Source: Halioglobus sp. (GTDB taxonomy: Bacteria; Pseudomonadota; Gammaproteobacteria; Pseudomonadales; Halieaceae). From it: a stretch of 64,000 nt of DNA. Location of the stretch: NCBI GenBank assembly GCA_002699145.1, contig PABK01000041.1, positions 248,001 to 312,000 of the forward strand. Reading direction: 5' to 3'. The notes beneath the pieces are model-generated. The model searched no databases, was not told where the DNA came from, and was given only the letters and a program-made list of their open reading frames with translations. Below, piece by piece: positions 26,080-34,212 of this stretch. The position numbers and the translations under genes were made by a program. The number at the start of each line of letters is the position of its first letter. The stretch's first letter is position 1.

Positions 26080-27678
26080 TTACGCGTCCTGTGACGGCAG
26101 GTAGTAGTGCCGGCGCCACAGCGCGAGGTAGCGCGCCACCTCGGAGCGCCAGCGCTCACTGTCCCAGCCCAGTTCCTCGCGGCAGATTGTCTCCAGCTCC
26201 GGCAGCAGGTCCTCGGCGCCGCGTGCGACAATGCAGCCCAGCCGCGTGCGGCGCAACAACAGGTCGTCCAGGTGCACCACCGCTTCGTGGCGCGCCGCCC
26301 AGCGGCACTCGGCGAGACAGAACAGCGTACCGGCGATGGGCCGGGTCTCCCCTGGGCCGGCGATGTCAAATAACTCCCGCGCCCGGTCACCGTAGCGACC
26401 CAGCAGGCGCCGGGCCCAGGACTCATCCGTCGTGTCCAGCTCGGCCGGCGCAAGCGTCACAGCGCTGAATACCCGCTCGTCCGCCACCTTCGCGGCCGGC
26501 TCACCGCAGGCGGCATTGATGGCGTCCAGGGCAATGAGGCGGAAGGTGGTCAGCTTGCCGCCGCTCACGGTCACCAGACCTTGGTCGTTCCACACCGCGT
26601 GGTCGCGCCTTTCCTTCGACGGGTCGCGAGACTTTTCCGAGCCGATCACCGGGCGCACACCGGACCAGGTGGAGACGATGTCGCCCCGGCCGATCGCGTG
26701 GTCCGGGAATTGCTGTTGCAGCACCGTCAGCAGGTAGTCGACCTCCTCGTCGCTGATTGCCGGCTCCTCGTCCAGGCCACCCCCGTGATCCAGGTCCGTG
26801 GTGCCCACCACCGTGGTCCCCTCCCAGGGGAAAACGAAGACAGGTCGCCGGTCGGCCGGGTGCAGCAGCGTCAGCGCATCCGGCACCGGCAACCTGGCAA
26901 AGGGCAGCACCAGGTGGCTGCCGCGCAGGGGCCGAATGCGCTTTTCCGGGTTGACCTCGTTGCGCAGGCGGTCGGCCCAGGCTCCGGTGGCGCTGATCAC
27001 CGCGCGGGCGCGCACCTCTGCCCGCTCTCCTCCCTGCGCATTGTGCAGCACCACGCCGCAAACCCTGCCGTCTTCCCTGATCAGCGAATCGGCTTTGGCG
27101 TAATTCAGCGCGCGGCCGCCGGCCTCGACCGCTTCCTGCAACACACGCAGCACCAGCCGCGCGTCATCGGTCACCGTATCCGTGTAGTAGACGGCGCCCT
27201 TCAGGCCGCGCTGATCGATCCCGTCGTAGTTCTGTCGCATTTCATCACGACTGACATAGCGGTGATTCCTGATTCCCGCCAGCCAGTCGTAGAAGGCCAG
27301 TAGCAGGCTGAAAACATAGCGGCCGGGGAACTGGCCGCGCCGCAGGGTAAAGTAATACCCCATGCGCTCGATCAGCCCCGGCGCCTCGTGCAGCAGGCGC
27401 TCGCGCTCGCGCACCGCGTCGCGGGTCAGCCTGATATCGCCCGAGGCGATATAGCGCAGCCCGCCGTGCACCATCTTCGAAGACCGGCTCGAGGTGCCCC
27501 AGGCGAAGTCGCGCTGTTCCACCAGCAGGGCACTGAGCCCGCGCCGCGCGGCCTCGCGCAGCACCCCGGCGCCGATAATGCCGCCGCCCACGATGACCAG
27601 GTCCCAGGTCTTTTCACCCTGCGCGAGTTCGCGCCACAGTGTTGCGCGCTCGGACAGACTGGTGCTGGCGGTCGTCAT
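26080..27678 (-). CDS. glpD: FAD-dependent glycerol-3-phosphate dehydrogenase (GlpD-like)
   Basis: The start at 27678 is preceded by GGAGGAACAGCC and gives 532 aa. Family features are the FAD Rossmann fold LVIVGGGIIGAGVLREAARRG and the adjacent WGTSSRSSKMVHGGLRY. They also include VISATGAWADRLR, WEGTTVVGTTDLDH and the late SVSGGKLTTFR-like segment VTVSGGKLTTFRLI. The enzyme oxidises sn-glycerol-3-phosphate to dihydroxyacetone phosphate at the inner membrane, passing electrons to quinone. It lies between an alkyl-DHAP-synthase-like gene and a kinase, so here it may serve ether-lipid or alkylglycerol metabolism rather than simple glycerol use. Confidence 0.9.
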   Translation of the reverse strand: MTTASTSLSERATLWRELAQGEKTWDLVIVGGGIIGAGVLREAARRGLSALLVEQRDFAWGTSSRSSKMVHGGLRYIASGDIRLTRDAVRERERLLHEAPGLIERMGYYFTLRRGQFPGRYVFSLLLAFYDWLAGIRNHRYVSRDEMRQNYDGIDQRGLKGAVYYTDTVTDDARLVLRVLQEAVEAGGRALNYAKADSLIREDGRVCGVVLHNAQGGERAEVRARAVISATGAWADRLRNEVNPEKRIRPLRGSHLVLPFARLPVPDALTLLHPADRRPVFVFPWEGTTVVGTTDLDHGGGLDEEPAISDEEVDYLLTVLQQQFPDHAIGRGDIVSTWSGVRPVIGSEKSRDPSKERRDHAVWNDQGLVTVSGGKLTTFRLIALDAINAACGEPAAKVADERVFSAVTLAPAELDTTDESWARRLLGRYGDRARELFDIAGPGETRPIAGTLFCLAECRWAARHEAVVHLDDLLLRRTRLGCIVARGAEDLLPELETICREELGWDSERWRSEVARYLALWRRHYYLPSQDA

Positions 27679-27703
27679 GGCTGTTCCTCCCACGAACGGG
27701 GCG

Positions 27704-29302
27704 TCAGGGCAGGAGTTTCCCGGGGTTCATTTTGCGCTGCGGGTCGAACTGTTCCAGCAGCGCGGTGATCGCCTCGATACCCAGCACGCCCTTCTCCGCG
27801 GGCAGGTACTGCGCGTGGTCCGTACCCACACCGTGCTGGTGGCTGATCGTACCGCCCGCGTCAACGATCGCCTGCGCCCCGGCCGCCTTGAGTTTTGCCC
27901 AGCGCGCGTGGGTCTCGGGGTAGCTGGCCGCGCAGCGAAAAACGTAGGTGGTATAGAGACTGGAGCCCTGCGGGTACAGGTGGGACAGGTGCGTGAACGC
28001 GTGCACCGCCTCGTCCTCGTCCGCCAGCGCCTGCGCAATCGCACTTTCGATAGCCTCGACCGCCTGCGGCACGCGCACCCAGTCCAGCGCCGTCTCCATG
28101 GTGTCGACCGCATACCCCGCTTCCCACAGGCCGTGGCGCAGGTAGGGCGTGCGGAAACGGCTGTGCTCCCACTTTTTCCCCAGTAAGGTACCGGTGCTGA
28201 CGCCGCCGTGGCGCCTGGCCATTTTCCGCGCCTGGGACAGCGCCGCGCGGCACTGGGCCGCACTGCCGGTAACGCCGAAGGTGAACATCACCTTGCCCGA
28301 CCCCGCGCCGCGCATCGCCAGGTATTTTTCCAGCACCGAAACGGCCCCCGCGCCTCCCGCCAGCCGCAGCTGGGTAGCGGTTTCCACGGCGTTGCTCAGG
28401 CGCATCATGGACAACTGCACCCTGGCCTGTACGATCTCGCGCACCGCTGCGAGGCCCTGCTCCCAGGTGGGAAAAAACACCACGTGGAAGCTCTCCTGCT
28501 GTGGCAGCGGGGTGACACGCGCCTTGACCTCAGTGATGACACCGAGGCGCCCCTCGGTGCCGAGGAAAAACTCGCGCAGGTCAGGGCCCGCCGAGGACGC
28601 GGGAAAGGTAGGTATATCCAGCGTGCCGCCCAGGGTCTCGATACGGCCGCCGGCGAACATCTGCTCGATGCGCCCGTAGCGCATCGACTGCTGCCCGCTG
28701 GAACGGCTGGCGACCCAGCCGCCAATGGTGGACAGTTCCCAGGACTGGGGGTAATGGCCCAGGGTGTAGCCGTGTTCGGCAAGCTGTGACTCCACCTGTG
28801 GACCCGTCGCCCCGGCGCCGAAGGTGGCGATCTGGCTCTGGCGATCCAGGTGCAGCAGCCGGTCCATGCGCGTCATGTCCACGCTGAGCACCGGCCGGCC
28901 GTCGCCCTGCGGATTGATGTGCCCCACTACCGAGGTGCCGCCGCCGTAGGGAATCACGTCGATCTCGTGATCGCGCGCGTACTGCATCAGCGCACCCACC
29001 TCGTCACTGCTTTCGGGATAGGCGACCGCATCCGGGAAAGGCCCCAGCTCGCCGCTGCGCAGGGCCAGCCAGTCCGGCAGGCTCTGTCCCCGGGCGTGCC
29101 GCAAGCGCTCCTGCGCGTCCACGCTGTACAGCGAATGTGGCGCCAGCCGCGAGTCCGGCACCCTGGCCAGCGCCTCTTCCAGGCTGGCGTCGGGCAGCGC
29201 CGTGGACTCGCCCAGCAGGCCCTGCAGGAACGCCAGCGCGCCCGCGCTCAGCGTGAAATCCAGGTCGTTCTCGTCGTCACCCCAGCCATTCCAGCGTTTC
29301 AT
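27704..29302 (-). CDS. FAD-binding oxidase related to alkyldihydroxyacetonephosphate synthase
   Basis: This 532-aa flavoprotein of the VAO/PCMH type has an N-terminal MKRWNGWG, as in alkyl-DHAP synthases. The FAD pyrophosphate loop is VIPYGGGTSVVGHINP, and YPQSWELSTIGGWVASRSSG and RYGRIEQM parallel the active-site strand of that enzyme. The C-terminus has the paired ISHQHGVGTDH histidine motif. Alkyl-DHAP synthase swaps the acyl chain of acyl-DHAP for a fatty alcohol; bacterial relatives are often annotated merely as FAD-binding oxidases. It is the first gene of the operon with glpD and the FGGY kinase (25 and 15 bp gaps). Confidence 0.85.
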   Translation of the reverse strand: MKRWNGWGDDENDLDFTLSAGALAFLQGLLGESTALPDASLEEALARVPDSRLAPHSLYSVDAQERLRHARGQSLPDWLALRSGELGPFPDAVAYPESSDEVGALMQYARDHEIDVIPYGGGTSVVGHINPQGDGRPVLSVDMTRMDRLLHLDRQSQIATFGAGATGPQVESQLAEHGYTLGHYPQSWELSTIGGWVASRSSGQQSMRYGRIEQMFAGGRIETLGGTLDIPTFPASSAGPDLREFFLGTEGRLGVITEVKARVTPLPQQESFHVVFFPTWEQGLAAVREIVQARVQLSMMRLSNAVETATQLRLAGGAGAVSVLEKYLAMRGAGSGKVMFTFGVTGSAAQCRAALSQARKMARRHGGVSTGTLLGKKWEHSRFRTPYLRHGLWEAGYAVDTMETALDWVRVPQAVEAIESAIAQALADEDEAVHAFTHLSHLYPQGSSLYTTYVFRCAASYPETHARWAKLKAAGAQAIVDAGGTISHQHGVGTDHAQYLPAEKGVLGIEAITALLEQFDPQRKMNPGKLLP

Positions 29303-29470
29303 CGATCAAGTCCTGAGCGGTTTTTTTCGCTAGCGGAGCAGTGTACAGAGCCAGGCTGGGCCTGACACCCATCCGGCTCCTGAAGCCCGCATGGTAGCGC
29401 GCCGCAAGTCCGTACGATAGCCTGAGATTTTCTACGTTGGCTCCGCTGTTTATTACGCTTCAGGTTTCGC

Positions 29471-32080
29471 TCAACTGCCAAAGCTTTTCGACAAGCTGTG
29501 GCAAATGTCACAAGACACGGGCTCTCCCGCACTTACCGCACGCCAGGAGTCTTCGACATAGAAGCGACGGTCCGTCGCCGCGCGGGACAGCACAGTGCCG
29601 CGATGGTCGGCACCGTGACAGTCGCCGCAGAGCCCTCCACCTGGTTTGCCATTTTCCCGCTTGGCAATATCCTTGTGCGCCTCCTTCCAGAAACGCCGGT
29701 CATCCACGAGGTGCATTCCATGTGGTCCGTCCAGTGTATCGGCCTGCATCGCCTGCGTGTCGTGGCAGGTGGTGCACTCTATGATGGGCCCAGTATGGCC
29801 CTGCAACTGGATCGCGGTCTGGTTGTCATTCGCATTCGGGTCGGACAAAGGCCATTCTGCGTGGGTTGAACCGTGACAGCCCTGACACATGACCCCGCCG
29901 TGGCCAGTACTCACACGATACAGCTTTGGGTTCCCCGCCGCGGGGTTGGCGAAGCCGTTGAAGACTTCTGGAACCAATGGTTCTGCAAACAGCTTGTTGC
30001 CAGGTACGATGGGTGTTGCCTTGGCATCCCCGGTGAGAAACGCCTGGCGCAACCGTATCCCGTCCCTGACACCGCGGCTGTCGCGCAAATTGACCATCAC
30101 TCCAGCCTGCTGCGTGAGGTTGTCATTCGCGCTGCCTGTATGACAGGAACCACAGCCGGGCTCATTGGCCCAGGGCACCCGGGCTTGCGGACTGCCGCTG
30201 TCATAGAAATTTCCCTGGTCCAGCACAAACGCCCCGGGATTGGCGGCAGACACCCCGGCGGAGAAGTCCGCACCGACCTGGTTGATGCTGCCGTGACAGT
30301 CGCTGCACAAAATGCCGGCATTAAACATGGCGCCACGCAGGCACTTCGTCTCTTTACCGGGGTGGCACTGGTAGCAGTTACTCTCAAGGGCGCCCAGGCG
30401 CTCAACTTGATTGAGAATGACCCCGGTGGCAGGGTCCTGCACTGCCGGGGGAATAGCCGGAAACAACCCGGGCAGATTGCCGTGATGGTTGTGCATGACC
30501 CGTGAATTCGTCTCGTGCACCAGTTGGTTGCGCCCATTGGCCGGACTGCCGGGAGGTCCCGACACGGGACCGGATTGGGCAAGGTCCAGCGCGGGAGTGT
30601 AATGGCAGCTCTGGCAAACTATCGGCTGGCCGGCATCCAAAGCGCGGGCGAGCAGGCAGCTCGGCGAACCGTTGCTTCCCTGGTAAGGGCTGCACGCATC
30701 GGCCTCGTGCACCACGTTGTCGCCGTCCATCGCCGGCTTGACGTATGCGCTGCCGTGCCTGAGGTCGTGCAGGCGCAGGATATTCAAGTCGGCGGCGTAC
30801 TCAAGACTAACTGACTCGGGCACGCCCCCTACTGCAAACTCGGGATCGGCCGTCTTTAGAGAAACGACAAGCCCCGCTGCCGCAAGGGCCTGAGCTGGGG
30901 CGGCAGACAACGCCTGGGGATTGTCGAGCGGGCTGGCGTGACAGTTCGTGCAACTCGTTTCGGCAGATACGGGCAACACCGTGTCGACCGTGGACACCAC
31001 CTCACCCGCCATACTGGCCTCCACCCGCGCCAGGGGAAAGGGATTGAGCCGACCATCGTCGTCGAATGGCGATCCGGGAATACCGGGCGCCTCAAACCAG
31101 TTCACGCTTTCAGCGATGTAGCCAATCGGAAAATTGATAAAGAAAGGCTTGTCACGGTAGTGCTCGTGCAACGACTGGGGCGAATTTTTCACCAGAGGGT
31201 TGGCATTGCCGGGCATGGCCTGCTGCACCGCACTGAGATACTCGTCGCCGTCACCCACAATACCGTTCTCCCCGAGGTATAACAGCTCCGCGTTCGGGAC
31301 CGGCAGACCTGTATCGGGGGTTACCGGGAAGGGCCCTGTCGCCAGGGGCGTGACCTGTGGCGGGTAGAATGCGTCGTAGGAAGCATGGGGAATACCCTCC
31401 CAAAAGCGGGTCTTGAAGCCTGTTCCATCGGCTGCCAGGCCGGGCCGGGCAGCGTTATCCAGAGCCGGATCCAGCGGGTTGGACGCGGCGGAGTAGTGTA
31501 GTTCCACGTCAGCCGGATTGAGCTCAGGCGCGGCGCCTTTGCGTATCACCTGGGCCACCATGACCTGGAACGGCGGCAGGATATTGGCGATGCGCCCATC
31601 CAGATCGACACAGTGCATACCCAGGTCATTGACAGCAAACACCGAGTAGGCGCCCTCCAGTACCTGTGGGCGCTCCTGGACCGGCGAAAACGCGCCCGGG
31701 TACAGCCCGGTAGCACTGGTGGAATTGATCGACCGGGGTGTATCGTCTACTTCGAATTCCGGCAGTAAATAAGTGTCGACGTCGAGCGCGGTGAGAGAAG
31801 CCGGTACCCCTTGCAATGCGCAGGGTGTTTTTTTACCCGCGCAGAGGCTGCCCTCGGCACTCCGCCAGCCAGCGAAGCGATATCCAGGCGCTGCCACCGC
31901 GGTAAAGGTATCGCCAAAATATTCTCCCTGTACCTCTACGACACAGGTTTCGCCGGCCTCACAGTCACGCGTACCCGAAGAGGAAATGATCGAACCGTGT
32001 TCAGGGATTACCTGGGTGATGCGACAACCCTGCAACAGGGCCAGCACCAGTGACAAACTCAAAACTATCGCACGTTGCAT
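29471..32080 (-). CDS. Nine-haem cytochrome c lipoprotein
   Basis: The start at 32080 has AGGGAG upstream and opens a lipoprotein signal (MQRAIVLSLSLVLALLQGC); the longer frame beyond it is rejected. The 869-aa product has nine CXXCH haem sites: CTNCH, CQSCH, CYQCH, CSDCH, CGSCH, CQGCH, CTTCH, CGDCH and CDICH, spread over residues of about 375-862. Residues of about 20-110 resemble an InlB-B/bacterial repeat domain (VAAPGYRFAGWRS). The middle region has two further non-haem domains. It is probably an outer-membrane-associated electron-transfer or reductase protein. Hand counts of 29941-30000 and 30361-30420 give about 54% GC against 67-73% in sampled neighbours, which suggests transfer. Confidence 0.87.
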   Translation of the reverse strand: MQRAIVLSLSLVLALLQGCRITQVIPEHGSIISSSGTRDCEAGETCVVEVQGEYFGDTFTAVAAPGYRFAGWRSAEGSLCAGKKTPCALQGVPASLTALDVDTYLLPEFEVDDTPRSINSTSATGLYPGAFSPVQERPQVLEGAYSVFAVNDLGMHCVDLDGRIANILPPFQVMVAQVIRKGAAPELNPADVELHYSAASNPLDPALDNAARPGLAADGTGFKTRFWEGIPHASYDAFYPPQVTPLATGPFPVTPDTGLPVPNAELLYLGENGIVGDGDEYLSAVQQAMPGNANPLVKNSPQSLHEHYRDKPFFINFPIGYIAESVNWFEAPGIPGSPFDDDGRLNPFPLARVEASMAGEVVSTVDTVLPVSAETSCTNCHASPLDNPQALSAAPAQALAAAGLVVSLKTADPEFAVGGVPESVSLEYAADLNILRLHDLRHGSAYVKPAMDGDNVVHEADACSPYQGSNGSPSCLLARALDAGQPIVCQSCHYTPALDLAQSGPVSGPPGSPANGRNQLVHETNSRVMHNHHGNLPGLFPAIPPAVQDPATGVILNQVERLGALESNCYQCHPGKETKCLRGAMFNAGILCSDCHGSINQVGADFSAGVSAANPGAFVLDQGNFYDSGSPQARVPWANEPGCGSCHTGSANDNLTQQAGVMVNLRDSRGVRDGIRLRQAFLTGDAKATPIVPGNKLFAEPLVPEVFNGFANPAAGNPKLYRVSTGHGGVMCQGCHGSTHAEWPLSDPNANDNQTAIQLQGHTGPIIECTTCHDTQAMQADTLDGPHGMHLVDDRRFWKEAHKDIAKRENGKPGGGLCGDCHGADHRGTVLSRAATDRRFYVEDSWRAVSAGEPVSCDICHSLSKSFGS

Positions 32081-32153
32081 AGCTCTAGCTCCCTTTGACC
32101 AGTTATCTACCGCGCTGGGGCTCGCGCTACACAAACACTGCCTTGGTTCCCGG

Positions 32154-32181
32154 ATACTAGAATATATCCATACATTGTCAA
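32154..32181 (-). promoter_or_regulatory. Sigma70-type promoter for the nine-haem cytochrome gene
   Basis: On the minus strand a perfect TTGACA (32181-32176) is followed after 16 bases by TAGTAT (32159-32154), 74 bases before the cytochrome start codon and inside a clearly AT-rich patch. The -35 is consensus; the -10 matches 4 of 6. No other element of this quality is seen between the cytochrome and alanine dehydrogenase genes. Confidence 0.55.
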
Positions 32182-32279
32182 TGGTTAATATTGCCGGATT
32201 CGCAGCTGCCACCGGTGGCCTCGACATTCACATGTGAAGCCTTCAGGCACCACGACACGAAAAGGCTCACCGGAAATAC

Positions 32280-32310
32280 GGGCCGGCCGACGTCGACCTG
32301 TCGCCGGCCC
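32280..32310 (-). terminator. Stem-loop after the alanine dehydrogenase gene
   Basis: GGGCCGGC (32280-32287) pairs with GCCGGCCC (32303-32310), with an inner self-complementary CGACGTCG in the 15-base loop. It lies 36 bases past the alanine dehydrogenase stop on the minus strand. The bases after it (CGTATTT) are only moderately U-rich, so this is a plausible but imperfect intrinsic terminator. Confidence 0.45.
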
Positions 32311-32345
32311 CGCCTCCATTGAGATCACTCGAAGCAGTTGTAGCG

Positions 32346-33425
32346 TTATCTCACGCCAGCGGCCCTGGCGACCGCGGGGCAGGTAATCCGACCTGCGCGG
32401 GTATTGACGCCCTTGCGGAAGCCGGGGTCGGCATCCAGCGCCGCGTGGCCGCCCGCGGCCAGGCGCAGTACGTAGGGCAGCGTGCGTTCCGTCAACGCCT
32501 GGGTCGCCGTGCGTGGATAGGCGCCGGGCATATTGGTCACACAGTAGTGGATGACCTCGTGCATCGTGAACACCGGGTCGCTGTGACTGGTGGGGCGGGA
32601 GGTTTCCACGCACCCCCCCTGATCGACGCTGACATCGACAATCACCGAACCGGCTTGCATCGACCTGACCATCGCTTCACTGACCAGGTGAGGCGCCCGC
32701 TCACCGACGCGCAATACCGCGCCCACGACCAGGTCCATGGCAGTGATATGACGGGCGATGTTGTCCGGGTTGGATTCCACGAAGCGCATGCCGCCCATGG
32801 GATGCGAAGTGGCCCATTCCGCGTCCCTGCCCGCCCTGCCGACCACCAGTACTTCAGCGCCCATGGCCGAGGCCATGCGCGCCGCATGCTGTCCCACTGA
32901 ACCCAGCCCGATGACCATGACCCTGCCGTTGCGCTGACCCAGCACCTGGGCCAGTTGCACGCCCCGACCCCCGTTGTGCCGCGCCAGGTAGTGGTTGCCC
33001 ATGGTGATCGCCATGTTGCCGGCGATGGCGCTCATCGGCGCCAGCAGTGGCAGCAAGCCCACGTCGTCCTCGACAGTTTCGTAGGCAATCGCGGTGGTGC
33101 CCGCGGCAAGCAGCGCTGCGGTCAACGCGGGGTCAACGCCCGCCAGGTGCAGGTAGGTAAACAACAGGTTGGATTGCAGGTGGCAATACTCCTGGGGTAG
33201 CGGCTCCTTGATTTTCAGCACCAGGTCACTGGCCCAGGCCTGTGCGGCGGTGCACAGCCTCGCACCGGCGTCCAGGTACTGTTCGTCGGTGAAGCCGGAG
33301 CCGCTGCCGGCTCCGGCCTGCACCAGCACCTCATGACCGCCAGCAACCAGTTGCGCTGCGCCTTCAGGCGTGAGAGCGACGCGACTTTCACTATCCTTGA
33401 TCTCCCTGACGACGCCTACACGCAT
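32346..33425 (-). CDS. ald: Alanine dehydrogenase
   Basis: This 359-aa protein (the family is about 370) opens MRVGVVREIKDSESRVALTP. It has the substrate-binding KIKEP, the catalytic-type YLHLAG segment, the NAD-binding VIGLGSVGQHAARMA and the family signature DVSVDQGGCVETSRPTSHSDPV. It catalyses reversible oxidative deamination of L-alanine to pyruvate and ammonia with NAD. It follows the Usp-like gene by 28 bp. Alanine dehydrogenase is known to support redox balance at low oxygen in some bacteria, which fits the FNR-type promoter at the head of this gene run. Confidence 0.93.
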   Translation of the reverse strand: MRVGVVREIKDSESRVALTPEGAAQLVAGGHEVLVQAGAGSGSGFTDEQYLDAGARLCTAAQAWASDLVLKIKEPLPQEYCHLQSNLLFTYLHLAGVDPALTAALLAAGTTAIAYETVEDDVGLLPLLAPMSAIAGNMAITMGNHYLARHNGGRGVQLAQVLGQRNGRVMVIGLGSVGQHAARMASAMGAEVLVVGRAGRDAEWATSHPMGGMRFVESNPDNIARHITAMDLVVGAVLRVGERAPHLVSEAMVRSMQAGSVIVDVSVDQGGCVETSRPTSHSDPVFTMHEVIHYCVTNMPGAYPRTATQALTERTLPYVLRLAAGGHAALDADPGFRKGVNTRAGRITCPAVARAAGVR

Positions 33426-33453
33426 ACCCGGTCTCCCAATGTCGGACTGTCGA

Positions 33454-34212
33454 TCAACCGGGCCCGCGCCCGGCGGTCAGGATTACCGGGCAGGTTGAAC
33501 GCCTGAGCAAGGCATCCAGTATCCACGGCGCGCAATGACGTGACGCGACCACCAGGTCCACTCCCCGAGCCAGTGCGCGATACAGGTCGGTGGGGCCCGC
33601 GGCAGGCAGGTTCACGCAGGAAACCTCGGCATGCTCCACGACAAATCCGCGCAGCAATTCATCGGCGGCCAGCCCCGCTCCCCCGTCCACCAGCAGCAGT
33701 TCCATGCGTCGCTCTGCGCGCAGTGATCGCAGGCACTCCAGCACCGGCATGGCCTCAGCGGTATCCGCCTGTACCAAGGCGATGCGCAGCGTCTGGTCAC
33801 GCGCCTTGCGCAAGGACCCGGGCTGTGCCAACACGAGGTAGTCCGCCTCGACCTCCCCCCCGAGTTCCAGCGCCCCCCGGCGGCCGTACACACTGTCGAA
33901 TGAGTGACTCAGCGAGGCCCTTTCGGCACCCTCGGAGAGCAGTCGCCGAAAGCGCCGACTGACCTGTTCCAGGTCGCGACGCAAACGCTGCTGGTCCAGG
34001 GCCCGCGGGCGGGCACCGGCAAGGGTAATCTCCTGGGTGAACGGCAGCGAGCACACCATGGCGAGGTCGGGGTCTTCGACAAACAATCCACGCAATGCCA
34101 GCCGACGCCTGCCTGCGAGCGCTATCGCCACCTCCAGGGTGGACTGCAGGTGGCTGTGATAGTCCGCCACCACCACGATATCCCGCGGCCTGTCACCCCC
34201 CTCACTCATCAT
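33454..34212 (-). CDS. Universal-stress-protein-like tandem-domain protein
   Basis: A double ATG (34212/34209) overlapping the Lon-like stop by 11 bp gives 252 aa; the arginine-rich upstream extension is rejected. The product looks like two Usp/HUP-type domains: DIVVVADYHSHLQSTLEVAIAL, with a long helical insert ending SFDSVYGR, and then LRIALVQADTAEAMPVLECL to the end. The C-terminal DLVVASRHCAPWILDALLRR resembles the last strand and helix of UspA. The canonical GX2GX9G(S/T) ATP loop is not clear. A stress or regulatory adaptor role beside the Lon-like protease is an inference. Confidence 0.7.
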   Translation of the reverse strand: MMSEGGDRPRDIVVVADYHSHLQSTLEVAIALAGRRRLALRGLFVEDPDLAMVCSLPFTQEITLAGARPRALDQQRLRRDLEQVSRRFRRLLSEGAERASLSHSFDSVYGRRGALELGGEVEADYLVLAQPGSLRKARDQTLRIALVQADTAEAMPVLECLRSLRAERRMELLLVDGGAGLAADELLRGFVVEHAEVSCVNLPAAGPTDLYRALARGVDLVVASRHCAPWILDALLRRSTCPVILTAGRGPG

